Source: Flaccisagitta enflata
Taxonomy: Eukaryota > Chaetognatha > Sagittoidea > Aphragmophora
Length of the DNA stretch: 64,000 nucleotides
Reading direction: 5' to 3'
Assembly: GCA_965153355.1 (NCBI GenBank)
Contig: OZ231127.1
Coordinates: forward strand, 88,102,001 to 88,166,000
The notes under the pieces are model-generated. The model was not told the DNA's origin and made no database searches. It saw only the letters and a program-made list of their open reading frames with translations. A program made the translations under genes and the position numbers. Numbering within the stretch: the first letter of the stretch is position 1; every line of letters begins with the position of its first letter. Below are positions 16,711 through 61,210 of the stretch, in pieces.

Positions 16711-16917
16711 CCGGTACCAATAAAGGCGGCTCTCGCCGTAGGAAAAAAGTCGTAAGTGCGAGGTTTTGAAATTTTTTGTGATTGTGTTTTGACTGGTGGC
16801 ACAACTTTCGCGCTTTAAGGCCCGCGACTCACCGAATCTATTCATGAGAATCGCGGAGTCTGATTTAGGGTCTGAAATCGCTGCATCGACAGAAAACAAA
16901 CTAGTGGCGTTCGCCAT
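16711..16917 (-). CDS. Candidate first exon of an unrecognised minus-strand gene
   Basis: The frame starts at an ATG with A at -3 and G at +4 (M-A-N-A-T-S-L-F-S-V-D) and stays open to a possible donor at T-A-C-C-G/gtaaca. An in-frame ATG lies 20 codons upstream. Codon usage is mixed and gene-like, unlike the repeats around it. The last ~25 residues (ending L-F-S-Y-G-E-S-R-L-Y-W) recur in the plus-strand segment at 12911-12990. It may be a host exon, a transposon-encoded exon or a dispersed repeat. No domain is recognised. Confidence 0.35.
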
Positions 16918-17038
16918 ATTGTGTTCCACGAAAACTTGATTTGGCGTGAAAAAGAAAGGCAATAATTCATAAAACAAATCTAGTAATAATAACCAAAAAA
17001 ATCGGTGTTGTAGATAATGGCCGCCTGTGGGCGGCCTA

Positions 17039-17192
17039 ACTACTATCCATGGGCGACCTCACTGCCGCCTATGGGTGGCCTCACTGCCGCCTGTGGGCGG
17101 TCCCACTGCCGCCTGTGGGCAGCCCCACTGCCGCCTGTGGACGGTCCCGCTGCCACCTGTGGGTGGTCCTACTGCCGCCTTTGGGCGGTCCC

Positions 17193-17195
<3 letters not shown>
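17039..17195 (+). repeat. 22-bp minisatellite
   Basis: ACTGCCGCCTGTGGGCGGTC recurs at 22-bp spacing about seven times. Each unit has a GCCGCC...GGGCGG palindrome. A (GT)n array follows directly to about 17285. Confidence 0.85.
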
Positions 17196-17281
<86 letters not shown>

Positions 17282-17305
17282 GTGTGAGGAGAAAGCGGGG
17301 TTGTG

Positions 17306-18498
17306 TGACATACATTGGAGAATACAGGGCTGTGTGACATACTAAGGATAGTTGTGATGGGTCCGGATTAAACACCAGTGAGAGCTCCAAAGGCCCTCAT
17401 CCTTAAGTAAAGTAGGGTTGAGTAGTAATGTTGTCCAACTTTCATACATTGGATTAAACTGGGTAGTGTGACATACATCAAAGAATAAAGGACTGTGTGA
17501 CATACATTGGAAAAAAACTGGGTGGTGTGAAATATATCAAAGAATTCTGGAATATGTTACATACATTGGAGATCACTGGGTGGTGTGATATACATTTGAG
17601 AATTCTGGGCTGTGTGACACACTTTTGGGCTCTGTGACATACATCAGAGAAAACTGGGTCTTGTGACATACATGGGAGAATTTTGGGCTGTGTGACATAT
17701 ATTGGAGAAAACTGGGTAGTGTGACATACATCAGAGAATTCTGGGCTGTGTGACATACATTGGAGAATACTGGGTGGTGTGACATACATCGGAGAATTCT
17801 GGACTGTGTGACATACATTAGAGAAAACTGGGTTGTGTGACATACATTGGAGAATTCTGGGCTATGTGACATTTATCGGAAAAAACTGGGTGCTGTGACA
17901 TACATTGGAGAATTCTGGGCTGTGTGACATACATCCGAGAAGATTGTGTTGTGTGACATACATTGGAGAATTCTGGGTTGTGTGACATACATCGGAGAAA
18001 ACTGGGTGGTGTGACATCGGAGAATTCTGGGCTGTGTGACATACATCGGAGAAAATTGGGTGGTGTGTCATACATTGGATAATTCTAAGCTGTGTGACAT
18101 ACATCGGAGAAAACTGGGTGGTGTGACATACATCGGAGGATTCTGGGCTGTGTGACATACATCGGAGAATTCTGGGCTGTGTGACATACATCGGAGAAAA
18201 CTGGGTGGTGTGACATACATCGGAGAATTCTGGGCTATGTGACATACATCGGAGAAAACTGGGTGGTGTGATATACATTGGAGAATTCTGGGCTGTGTGA
18301 CATATATCGGAGAAAACTGGGTGGTGTGACATACATCGGAGAATTCTAAGCTGTGTGACATACATCGGAGAAAACTGGGTGGTGTTTCATACATCGGAGA
18401 ATTCTGGGCTGTGTGACATACATCGGAGAAATCTGGGCCGTGCGACATACATTGGAGAAAACTGGGTACTGTGACATACATTTTTACATAGGAAAAAA
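17306..18498 (+). repeat. 29-bp minisatellite with 58-bp dimer
   Basis: Units of the form TGTGACATACATCGGAGAA plus AACTGGGTGG or TTCTGGGCTG alternate for about 1.2 kb. The first ~200 bp are irregular. The minus strand is open for up to 167 codons, which the repeat explains. Confidence 0.88.
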
Positions 18499-18668
18499 CT
18501 GGGACGGACGAACGGACGAACGGAGAATTTTTGAATACTTAGTGTTCCACTATCGTGGAACACAAAAAGGAAATTACGAGTTCCGGCACGATTCGCTTCG
18601 AGGCTTATTTGTAGGATTCTACCTCTCTTGGAATCCAGAGTCTTTCATGGTACATCTAGTCCTAAAAT

Positions 18669-19121
18669 GGTGGTGGTGGTGGTGGTGGTGGTGGTGGTGG
18701 TGGTGGTGGTGGTGGTGGTGGTGGTGGTGGTGGTGGTGGTAGTGGTGGTGGTGGTGTGCGCGTGTCTCTAGATCCATGGGTTTGTTCCTCGGCGTTCATG
18801 TAATTTTAAGTCGCGTGCACGCGACTGTACATCGCTCTGTGCGTCCATCTGTCCATCTGTCTTAAATATTCTTGAATTTTGGAATTTTGGGGTACTTTTT
18901 GAAAAAAATAAGAAAGGAAGGAGGGAAGGAAGGAAGGGAGGAGTGGAAGGAAGGAAGAATGGGAGGAAGGGAGGAATTGAAGGAAGGAAGAAAGGGAGGA
19001 ATGGAAGGAAGGAAGGAAGGAAGGGAGGAATGGAAGGAAGGAAGAATGGGAGGGAGGAATAGAAGGAAGGAAGAAAGGGAGGGAGGAAGGGAGGAAGGAA
19101 GGGAGGAAGGAAGGGAGGAAG
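18669..19121 (+). repeat. (GGT)n and GGAA-rich arrays
   Basis: (GGT)n at 18669-18754; AAGGAAGGGAGG-type repeats at 18910-19121. Three sequences with GCGCGTCTCTAGATTCA (18757, 19155, 19258) form a small dispersed repeat. Confidence 0.88.
18809..18870 (+). mobile_element. Left end of a hairpin-ended element
   Basis: Palindrome AGTCGCGTGCACGCGACT followed by a GTGCGTCCATCTGTCCATC core. The right end is replaced by a GGAA-rich array. Confidence 0.45.
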
Positions 19122-19514
19122 GCGTCCTTGGAATTTTTCATGGTAGTGGTGGCGTGCGCGCGTCTCTAGATTCATTGCGTTGGTTTGTTTCCTGCGTAGT
19201 GGTGTCTCTTGATTCATCGGTTGCCCCATGACTCCACGAATTTTATGGTGGTGGCGTGTGCGCGTCTCTAGATTCAATGAATTGGACCATTGGTTGACCC
19301 AAGTCGAGAGAAAAAATGATTTGGTTTGCAAACCGCAGCAATGTTGCCATGTGGAGGTTCGAGGAGAGACGGAGAGGATGGGGGAGCGTAGATCAAGGAA
19401 GAGGACGGGATGAAGCTGAAAGGGGGGAGTGGAGAAGATATCAGAGATATCAAGAGAAGGAGTGGAGAGAGTGGATTGGAGGAAGGTAGAGAATGAGGAG
19501 CTAGAAAAAAATAG

Positions 19515-20131
19515 TCGCAAAAGCGTTAGATGGTCAGCGGTACCCGTTGCCCCTATGTGAGTGTTTGTGGGTGTGAGGTGGTTAAAAGGGCAGCGGCCCT
19601 GAAGGGGCCAATGACCTACTCTGTTTTTATTTAGGCCTCAAGGATGGAATTATGGCCTGGAGGCTGCAAGTGGGGCCTTGAGGCTTGGATTTGGGCCTTG
19701 AGGTCTGGATTTGAGCTTCGAGGCTGGGATTTCAGCTTTGAGGCTGAGATTTGAGCTTCGAGGCTGGGATTTGAGCTTTATGGGTGGGATTTGAGCTTGG
19801 AGGCTGGGATTTGAGTTTCAAAGCTGGAATATAAGCTTCGAGGCTGGGACTTGGGCCCTGAGACTAGGATTTGGGCCACAAGGATGGGGGGACGGAGAAG
19901 AAGAAGAAGAAGAAGAAGAAGAAGAAGAAGAAGAAGAAGAAGAAGAAGAAGAAGAAGAAGAAGAAGAAAAAGAAGAAGAAGAAGAAGAAGAAGAAGAAGA
20001 AGAAGAAGAAGAAGAAGAAGAAGAAGAAGAAGAAGAAAAAGAAGAAGAAGAAGAAGAAGAAGAAGGAGAAGGAGAAATTTCCGCTATGTGTGAAAGCATA
20101 GGTCATCGGCCCCTTCGGGGCCGCTGCCCAA
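19515..20131. mobile_element. GGCAGCGGCCC-ended element, copy A
   Basis: The left end holds GTCAGCGGTACCC, then GGGCAGCGGCCCTGAAGGGG. The right end is the inverse (CCCCTTCGGGGCCGCTGCCC). The middle is a ~20-bp GAGGCTGGGATTTGAGCTT minisatellite plus (GAA)n. Non-coding. Confidence 0.65.
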
Positions 20132-21450
20132 AAGTGGAGAATATATCAGAGATATATGGAAATTGAGAGGCGAGGGGAGGAAGGGGTAGAGTAAGGAAGA
20201 GGAAAGGAGAGAGATCGTCCCTCAGAGGAGGACAGAGGAAGAGGTAGAGCCAGAAAGTGGAAGGGAGGGATGCAATAAGGGAGAGAGTGTAGATGAAAGA
20301 TCATCTCTCAGAGTGCATGTTTATTGAGGTAATCTTGGTACCTCGGTATTCGTACTGCAAGCTGCAAGCTTCAAGATTTTTTTTTTTCTCGTCGAATACT
20401 TTAAAATTCGAAATCGCCGTTAAGAATAACGAAGACATTTTTATTTTACTTGCTCGTTATATTGCAGCTAGTTCTTGTCTAATCCTTACACAAGTGTTAC
20501 TCTTGCGAAGTGGCGTCTTTTGGAACATGGAACAAACTAACTTTTACGATAACATTGTAAACCAGATTGATAAGTCGCTATTCGCTATGGGGTATTTTGC
20601 CTCCTGAATCCTGACATAATTATAACATTATAACTGACATAACGATAATTTTTCTAAACCAGTTTGATAAGTCGCTATGGGGTATTTTGCCTCGTGCTTG
20701 GCAAATGGTACAGCAAACAATTCATTGAGAACATAATAAAGAAAATCTATCAATAACATTTTCCATGTCTTTTCATAAAACTGAACACTTTTTTGCAGTA
20801 TCCTCTCGCTCTGTTGCTAATAGAACTTTTTTTATTGTCACAGTTAAAAGGTAGATTGAATGATTCATTTCTTTTTTCTTTATCTATTTTATCTTTACTG
20901 CTCTTATATCAAAGGTCGCAGTCGTAAAAATCTTCTCAAAATCGTGTCCATATAATTTCATTGATTCTTTGTTTTTTTTTTCAATGATAACAGTCATTTA
21001 TTAATGGCTTTGAAGAGTTTGAAGAGTCTGTTTTGATTGCTCCTCTTTATATATTTTCATAAATTGAATGAGAAAAATTATTTTTCTCATTGTAGCTATT
21101 ACAGAAAAGTTTTCAAATGCAAATATCAAATATCAAATACATTGTTTTCAAATGCAAATATCAAATTTATGCCTTGTTATGCATTGCATTGAGCACACCT
21201 AACAACAAGGCCGGATTTACCGACCGACAGACATAGCGAGTTATTGAGTATTGTGCACGCGACCAAAAAACTGTTATTAATGGACGATATGCACGATGTG
21301 CATGTGCGTGTGCGTGTGCATGTGTATGTACACGCGCCAATGCGTGTCAATGTCAATGTGGAGGAAAGTTTCGCTGACTTATGACGTTGGCAATGACGTG
21401 GACTGCCATATTGAATGAAGAATGCGACCCCTCTCTTGTTTGCTAACGAG

Positions 21451-21815
<365 letters not shown>

Positions 21816-22156
21816 GAGTCACCGGGAGACAGAGACAGAGAGAGGATCTGACTTTGACAAGATAAAACAATATTCAGTTTTGCGTTATCAGGCTTCAAAC
21901 CTTAAAGCCTGATAATCAAGGGTCTCAAAATTTGCAGAGGCGGGACAAAAGCAAACAGTTATAACAATCATCCAACTCGAAAACGTTCAAGTATGGAATA
22001 TGAAAAATATATGTTTCTTAATAATAAAAGAATTACAATTTATACTTTTTATTGGATAGCATTTCTAACAAAGAAGCTACCAATCTACGGAAAATGTCAA
22101 GGAAATCCATCTGTGGAGATCTTCGAACTGACACCGGCAGGGGGAGAACCCTTCCC

Positions 22157-22647
<491 letters not shown>

Positions 22648-24299
22648 AACGACTCATCTCGCCTTTTCCGTCAAAACAAGCTTAATCCGTAAAAAAATAC
22701 ACCTCGAAATATCTGGCTATAACTAAATGATTGGCTCTAATGAAATATCTGACTATAATGAAACACTCTGTCCCGGGATTAAAACCATCTGCCAACGGAA
22801 ATTCGTAATTCCTTCTAATTACTACTTCGAGACTTCATTATCGAATGTTTGTGTTCATAAGTAGGTGGATAATGCAATTACATCAATCAATCAATCGAGC
22901 TGTAGACTGATTTCTGTATTTTCTTTTAACTGAGTACAATTACAACGACTCAAACTTCGCAAACTAATAGTTGGTCCATTTTCAACATTTTGAATTGACT
23001 GAAAGTCAGTTTGCCCGTCTATCCTTCAGTCCACCAATCCATTGATTTTTTATACGTTTGTTCCTACGACTATGCCTTGATAACACACACATACACACAC
23101 ACATACACATACACACACATACACACATCCCCGCTCCAACACCCATTTCTCTATGGTCAGTGATACAAAGATGGATGCGTGTATTCGACTCTATCACCCT
23201 GTTGGTCAGTCCGTCGGCCCGTCCACGTCACTTTGATTATTGCAGTTATTTGCGGGGTTTTTTTTCATCAATGCCCAAATGTTTCGTTTTTAGCCAATTA
23301 CATCGCTGTCCCTGCGATTTGTTAAGACTAGAGTCTAGAGACCTCTTTACAATCACCATTACCAGTTTGTCTAACACCTTCGCGGTGAAATGACAGAAGA
23401 ATCATTAATCACTCAGAATTTTAAGGCAATGAGTTTTCGGGAGTTAGGTTACCGAGTTCAGTTAAGTGCTATATGGCCTCTGGGTGTTTTTCTTTTTTTC
23501 CTTTTTTCTATGACTTTTTTTTTCTCTCTGTAAAAGCTGATATTTAGATTCGCTTTGACTCTAATGGGTGAGTGAGCGCCGTCTGTTAGAGAGCTGCTAG
23601 AGATTGTGATAAGCAATTGCTGCAGATAAAAACGTAAGAAAATCATTGAAAGTAATAATCTGTAATGAACAAAGCAGGAAGTCAAATAGATGTCATTCAA
23701 TGATTGATAAAACAAAGGTAGTGAGTAAGCGATGAATGACCTACTATCTCTCGAAATGGAACCCCTATCATCCTTATCACAAGGATTTGACGCGATAAGA
23801 CGTACGCCAGCATCGTTCCTCGACAAATAATTCTCTTCGTCATTGGCATTTTACGCATAGATCATTTTTTTTGTAACTGAATTTTTTTGATTATCAATTC
23901 AGACAAAAGAATTTTTTGTTATCTGCTGTTTTTTGTTTAGCTGATCCTTTTTAGATGTGGTTCATCTAACCAAAAATTAGAACAATACGAATTCCATAGA
24001 CAAAAGAAAATGAAAATGAAAGAAATCAAACAGCCTTACACTCTTTATTTACCTTTTCATTTACATTACTTACGAATTTCTAAAAACCATCATCTTTCTC
24101 CCTTAACCACCACCACCCCCAGGCACCCCCAGGCACCCCCACCACCCCCACCTGTATTTGCCGATCACTATCATGGATTTTGATATTATCTATTCATTGC
24201 ATAGCTTTCGACGTCACACAAGAAATAAAAGAAATAAAAGAATTTAAAAGAATTACGTCAAGATATCAAATATTTAACTTTTTCCCCCTTTTTTTGAAA

Positions 24300-24640
<341 letters not shown>

Positions 24641-24777
24641 ATTTTTCTAGACATCTTATCTTCAATATCATCCTTTGTTTTTATTGAGTAATCTTCATTA
24701 GCGAACTTTTGAATTCAATGGGTTTTTTTTTACCCTTTATCATTGTTAATTTCGTATTTTTTCGGTTGCATCCTTTT

Positions 24778-25290
24778 TGGGCAGCGGCCCCAGAGGGCCG
24801 ATGTCCTGTAGGACACAGGGGTGAACCATTACGTATGTCTTTCCATCCCCTCCCCCATGGCTTCTCAATCCTCAAATTCCCATTGGGCAGCGTCCCCAGA
24901 GGGCCAATGTCCTGTAGGACACAGGGGTGAACCATTACGTACGTCTGTCTGTCCCCCCCCCCGGTAGCTTCTCAATCCTCAAATTCCCATTGAATAACAA
25001 GGGAAATTGTTAAAATGCAAACTTCCCATTGAATAACATGGAAAATTGATGAAAAATGAAAAAAATGTGAAATTCCTATTGAATAACATGGCAAATTGAT
25101 GAAAAAATCAAAATTTCCCATTCAATATCATGGAAAATTGCTTCAAAGGCCTCAAATATGCCCTCTCAGGACATATGGAAATTCACCCCTGTGTCCTACA
25201 GGACATCGGCCCTCTGGGGCCGCTGACCTGCTCTCACTCCACTTCTTCAGCAATCACTCCAAGCAGGGCATCGGGTACCGCTGACCATAT
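24778..25290. mobile_element. GGCAGCGGCCC-ended element, copy C
   Basis: GGGCAGCGGCCCCAGAGGGC at the left, with an internal second left end at about 24885. About 45 bp of inverse match at 25184-25228, then the outer GGGTACCGCTGACCAT at 25275-25290. The middle is unrelated to copies A and B. Confidence 0.6.
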
Positions 25291-25364
25291 GCGATCCTTG
25301 GATGACTTGTTAACTCATCCCATCCTTTTTCTACTGCTTCACAGTGAGCATACTGGCAGTATAA

Positions 25365-26559
25365 TGATAGGTGGAACAACATCCCTCACTATACCCAAAC
25401 TGAAATAAATGGAAGAGGGCCTTGTGAGCCCTCACTGACTAGTTACTACGCGCATCACTCCTAGTTTTCCATAGAACAGATTTTGAGTAACATTCCCTCT
25501 CACTCTAACCCAAAAGAAAACTCCTTACCAAAATAGTTAAGGGCTAATGTCTATTACCTTTGTTACCAAAATTCAACAAATCACCCGAGGGTAACATTGT
25601 TAAGAAACCATACCCTTAGAGGATAGAATCGAGGTCAAGCTTACTGCGACCGCCGGACATTCCAATCCAAGGTACTGAGTAGTATGATAGGTGGAACAAC
25701 ATCCCTCACTATACCCAAACTGAAATAAATGGAAGAGGGCCTTGTGAGCCCTCACTGACTAGTTACTACGCGCATCACTCCTAGTTTTCCATAAAACAGA
25801 TTTTGAGTAACATTCCCTCTCACTCTAACCCAAAAGAAAACTCCTTACCAAAATAGTTAAGGGCTAATGTCTATTACCTTTGTTACCAAAATTCAACAAA
25901 TCACCCGAGGGTAACATTGTTAAGAAACCATACCCTTAGAGGATAGAATCGAGGTCAAGCTTACTGCGACCGCCGGACATTCCAATCCAAGGTACTGAGT
26001 AGTATGATAGGTGGAACAACATCCCTCACTATACCCAAACTGAAATAAATGGAAGAGGGCCTTGTGAGCCCTCACTGACTAGTTACTACGCGCATCACTC
26101 CTAGTTTTCCATAAAACAGATTTTGAGTAACATTCCCTCTCACTCTAACCCAAAAGAAAACTCCTTACCAAAATAGTTAAGGGCTAATGTCTATTACCTT
26201 TGTTACCAAAATTCAACAAATCACCCGAGGGTAACATTGTTAAGAAACCATACCCTTAGAGGATAGAATCGAGGTCAAGCTTACTGCGACCGCCGGACAT
26301 TCCAATCCAAGGTACTGAGTAGTATGATAGGTGGAACAACATCCCTCACTATACCCAAACTGAAATAAATGGAAGAGGGCCTTGTGAGCCCTCACTGACT
26401 AGTTACTACGCGCATCACTCCTAGTTTTCCATAGAACAGATTTTGAGTAACATTCCCTCTCACTCTAACCCAAAAGAAAACTCCTTACCAAAATAGTTAA
26501 GGGCTAATGTCTATTACCTTTGTTACCAAAATTCAACAAATCACCCGAGGGTAACATTG
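25365..26559 (+). repeat. 320-bp unit tandem array, 3.7 copies
   Basis: GTGGAACAAC recurs at 25371, 25691, 26011 and 26331, exactly 320 bp apart, with almost no divergence. The fourth unit ends at 26559, next to a GTCTGTCTGCCC minisatellite. A diverged single copy lies at 63730-63890 and a shorter relative at 32218-32290. No RNA gene was recognised in the unit. Confidence 0.9.
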
Positions 26560-26605
26560 CACATTTTTAAAAAGCTGGGTGTGTTTTTTTCGTTTTCACT
26601 TGCTG

Positions 26606-27212
<607 letters not shown>

Positions 27213-28080
27213 CTAACCAAGTCATCCGTGGCATTTAATTGTGACTTTTTCAAGTGGCCGGAAATGATAAAAAAAAAGGGAAAAAAAAGTTATAAAGAAC
27301 TGACCAATGATGATCAGCGCTGCGGCGGTGATCTGGTGAGTGACTGAGTGAGGAATCTACAAACATAAAGGCAAAGATTAGAAAAAGAAAGCCGCAAAAG
27401 CGAGGAAAAAAGAGATAATGAACCTTTGCCCTTACAAACTCTCACTTTTCTGCGAATGGAAAAAAAAATACAATGAAAAAAATTCATGAATAGGCATCGA
27501 ATATACCGGGGTTTTTTTATTTGTAAACAAAAAAATAGTATTGTCAAAACAGCAATGTCAAACCAATGAATTGATCAATCGACCGACAGACAGATGGACC
27601 AAACATAAAACACAACTAAGATTGTCTTTTTGAATACTGAAAAATTATGAATGATTGATTTTTTAACCGCCCTCTATACTTCTACAACTTCTTAACCAGA
27701 GATAAACTAATTGTTAGTTACAATTAAATAGGCCGAATAAGCCCGTTTCATTAAGGTTTTTTGAAAGTCAACCAGATGATCAGTCTGGCTGTCAGTCAGT
27801 CAGTTTGTGGACTCTTCACCGCTTCTGATAAATCTGAGCATCTAATCCAACCTGATCCCTACTCTTTTCTCTTTATCTCGCTTTCTCTCACTTTTTCTTT
27901 CACTTCTCTCTCTCATTTCTCACTCTCACCTATCTCTCTACTTTTCTAACTACAATAATATGACAAAAATGATTGATATCCTCTGTCGTTTTGCATGTCC
28001 ATTCATGCAAATTCTTATTGTCTAGGGATCAATGTTTTTACTGTTTTATGTTACTCATAAATTCACCGAAGCACTTTTTT

Positions 28081-28249
28081 AGTCGCGTGCTGCGCGACTC
28101 TACACCCCGCTTTGTCCGTTCGGCCGTCGGTTGGTCCGTCGGTTGGTATGTCGGTCAGTCAAACTTTTACTTTCTTTATGAATTATATTCTTTGACCTCA
28201 TTGCCCCTGCCCACCCACTCGAATGGGGTAGCCGCGTATCCGGCCTTTG
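28081..28249 (+). mobile_element. Hairpin-ended element H5
   Basis: The left palindrome is AGTCGCGTGCTGCGCGACT, then CTACACCCCGCTTTGTCCG and a GTCGGTTG core. The right end is gccgcgtatccggccttt. Inserted after a T run. Confidence 0.65.
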
Positions 28250-28754
28250 GAACGATTTGCAAAAAATTTCACTGGCCTTCTCTCGTACATCCGTTTCTGT
28301 TTGATTTATAGAAGTGTGCCTTTTATACCGAAAAGCAGCATAACACTTATCAAATGCGGAAAAAAAACCAAAGAAGAATCGAGAATACAGGACAAAGAAA
28401 GGAAAGAAAAAGAAAAACATCATAGACGAGAAAAAAGTGTCACCAGGGGGCCAAAGTTGTCGTACTGCAAGTTACTGTTTAAAAACTTTTATTTGCTGTC
28501 ACTTTCATGCCAAACATAAATGATGAAATTACACCGAGATGCTGATTGTAAAGCAGAAATACCCTTGAATAGTGAATAAGCTGTATCATACTGTATTCTT
28601 TTGCAGTTTTGCTCATAACCACCGTCTTCTGAATTGTTAATAGTTTCATCCTGTATTCGTTCGCTTATAATCAATTTTTTCCTTTTCTTCTTCAGATTGG
28701 ATATTTCACGCTTTTAGTTCCATCCAAGGCCAAGAGCTCGAAAAAAACAATACT

Positions 28755-29625
28755 CGCAAAAAAAGGAAAATGAAGAAAAAGAAGATGAAGAAGAAAAAGA
28801 AGAAGAATAAGAAGAAGGAGAAGAAGAAGAAGAAGAAGAAGAAGAAGAAGAAGAAGAAGAAGAAGAAGAAGAAGAAGAAGAAGAAGAAGAAGAAGAAGAA
28901 GAAGAAGGAGAAGAGGAAGAAGAAGAAGAAGAAGAAGAAGAAGAAGAAGAAGAAGAAGAAGAAGAAGAAGAAGAAGAAGAAGAAGAAGAAGAAGAAGAAG
29001 AAGAAGAAGAAGAAGAAGAAGAAGAAGAAGAAGAAGAAGAAGAAGAAGAAGAAGAAGAAGAAGAAGAAGAAGAAATAGAAGAAGAAGAAGAAGAAGAAGA
29101 AGAATGAGAAGAAAAAGAAGAAGAAGAGCATGAAAAAAAAAGAAAAAGAAGAAAAAGAGCAAGGAGAATAAGAACAACAACAAGATCTACAAGAATCAGA
29201 ACAAGAACAAGAAGGAGCAAAACTAGAAAAACAAAGAACAAAAACAAGAAAAAAAAACAATAAGGAAAAGAAACAAAGAATGACAAGAACAAGAAGAGAA
29301 GGCAATCAGATAAAAAAAAAAACAGAATTTGGGAGGGAGAAATGAGCATCCAAAAAGAGAAAAGAAAAAAAGTAAAAACTGGCATTCGTCTTGGGAGAAA
29401 ACAAGGCCGGATACACGGCTACCGAAGTCGCGTGCGGGTGGGCAGAGGCCATATTCAAGGGCACCAGATATTTGGGAGGGAGCAGTGAGGTCAAAAAAAT
29501 GAAATCATAAAAAAAAGTAAAGTGTGACCGATCGACCGACCAACCGACCGACCTACGGACAAAGCGGGTTGTAGAGTCGCGTCCACGCGACTAAAAAAAT
29601 TGAAAGAGAAAAAGAAGAAAAAAAC

Positions 29626-29723
<98 letters not shown>

Positions 29724-29750
29724 GAAAGAGAGTGAGAAAGAGAAAGAGAA

Positions 29751-29784
<34 letters not shown>

Positions 29785-29854
29785 GGAGAAAGAGAAAGAG
29801 AAAGAGAAAGAGAAAGAGAAGGAGAAAGAGAGAGAAAGAGAGAGACAGACAGAC

Positions 29855-29889
<35 letters not shown>

Positions 29890-30012
29890 CAGACAGACAG
29901 ACACAGACAGAGAGAGAATGAGAAAGAGAAAGAGAAAGAGAAAGAGAGACAGAGAGAGACAGAGAGAGACAGAGAGAGACAGAGAGAGACAGAGACATAG
30001 ACATAGACAGAT
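28755..30012 (+). repeat. (GAA)n, (GA)n and GAGAAA arrays
   Basis: GAA at about 28770-29120 with decaying purine-rich DNA to 29330; GA at 29630-29720; GAGAAA and GACAGA variants to 30012. Element H6 lies between. Confidence 0.92.
29401..29592 (-). mobile_element. Hairpin-ended element H6
   Basis: Read on the minus strand: AGTCGCGTGGACGCGACT, CTACAACCCGCTTTGTCCG, short core, then arm CACGCGACT, hairpin GCCGTGTATCCGGC and CTTGTTTT. Very similar to the copy at 59.3 kb. Confidence 0.72.
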
Positions 30013-30340
30013 ACAGAGAAAGAAAGGAAGAAAGAAAGAGAAAGATTCTAGTAGCGGTTTTCAATCTGACTTCACCTCGCTTGGCGCAGAATTCCTAAGT
30101 GAATCTTCTCTATTTCCTTTCTTTTTTCGATTTTTTTCTTCATTTCTTTTTGTTTGTGCTCTGCAATTGATTTGTATCATGCGACTTATTACAGCGAGGC
30201 CTTCTTCTAAAACCGGGAAAAATATGAACGTTGGTAAAAAACAGACATTTAAAAACGAAGATAAAATCAAAAAATAACCCTCACGTAATAATAACTGCGA
30301 AACACAGTAAAAGAATTTGCAGTCGCAACAGAAAACAACC

Positions 30341-30471
<131 letters not shown>

Positions 30472-30821
30472 CTCTTTTCCGTCGTTGCCTTTATACTGGA
30501 TTACATTCTGGATACAAGTTTTTTTTTCGAATTCCAAATTGGGAATGAAATAAAAAAGTTACTTCAAGAAAAAAATATAGTAAAAAAAGAATTAGGCACC
30601 AAATCATGTTTGGTTTCCTGGAATATCAATGAAATGAAATCAAACGAAAAATCCTTTTAAAAACATAACAATCAAGCAACCAATCAAGCAACCCAATCAA
30701 TCAATAAATCGATCAATCAACTCGCCAAAAAAAAAAATCAATCAACCAAACAAACGACAGTGTGTTTCATCGTGTGAATTAGATTTCCGAATTTGAGTGA
30801 TTTCAACTTTTTAATCGCGTC

Positions 30822-60484
<29,663 letters not shown>

Positions 60485-60638
60485 ATTTCGATGAGAAAAG
60501 AATTGATTAAGAGAAAAAAAAGATTGGACAAACTGAAAAGACGCCATAACAAATACATTGGTGCAAAACAATCGCTTCACAACAGCAAAAACAACAACGA
60601 CAGCAAAAACGACGACAACAACAACGACGACAAAAATG

Positions 60639-60727
<89 letters not shown>

Positions 60728-61159
60728 ATTTCCATTGAAAGGGAAGACGACGAAAGCAACATCAACATTGCGGCAAAGAAGGCCTGCACGAAAACGACAA
60801 CAACAACCATTGCATTGTACTGAGACAACTAAATTCAAAATTTTGATCCTGATTGAACACGATTATTTTGATTATCAGTTTCGAAGTGATAAATAGAGAA
60901 ACAATTTATTGGTCGGAACGAACATTGTGGACAGCGGGATCGACTAACAGACGGAACAACGAACGAACCGATGGACGGACAGACGTGTTACCTGCTTATG
61001 TAGACGTGCTTTTGAGCACGTACAAACATGTGGGTTTTTTTGTCTCGCAAAATTGATAACTGTCATTAGGACTAGTAAAAGTATCGCGCAGTGTTACCAA
61101 AACAAAACAATTTCACTTCAATCATATCAATCAAGACTTTAAAATTCTGCAGAACGCGC

Positions 61160-61203
<44 letters not shown>

Positions 61204-61210
61204 GTCAAAA
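60485..61210 (+). other. Probable 3' UTR and flank
   Basis: After the stop there is an A-rich stretch, then a (CAA)n array at about 60642-60725. A poly-T run lies at about 61168-61201. No canonical AATAAA was found here, so the transcript end is not placed. Confidence 0.4.

Noticed and set aside
18768-19520. Minus-strand frame of 250 codons
   Set aside because: Much of it is a GGAA-array translation and the rest has no recognisable domain or splice context.
20293-20607. Plus-strand frame of 104 codons in non-repeat DNA
   Set aside because: No recognisable domain, no splice context, AT-rich codons. A chance frame is likely, but it cannot be excluded as an exon.
25365-26559. 320-bp tandem array as 5S rRNA or spliced-leader genes
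   Set aside because: I could not find 5S internal control sequences or an Sm-site-bearing small RNA structure in the unit.
25365-26559. CRISPR-like array
   Set aside because: The units are contiguous and identical without variable spacers, and the host is an animal.
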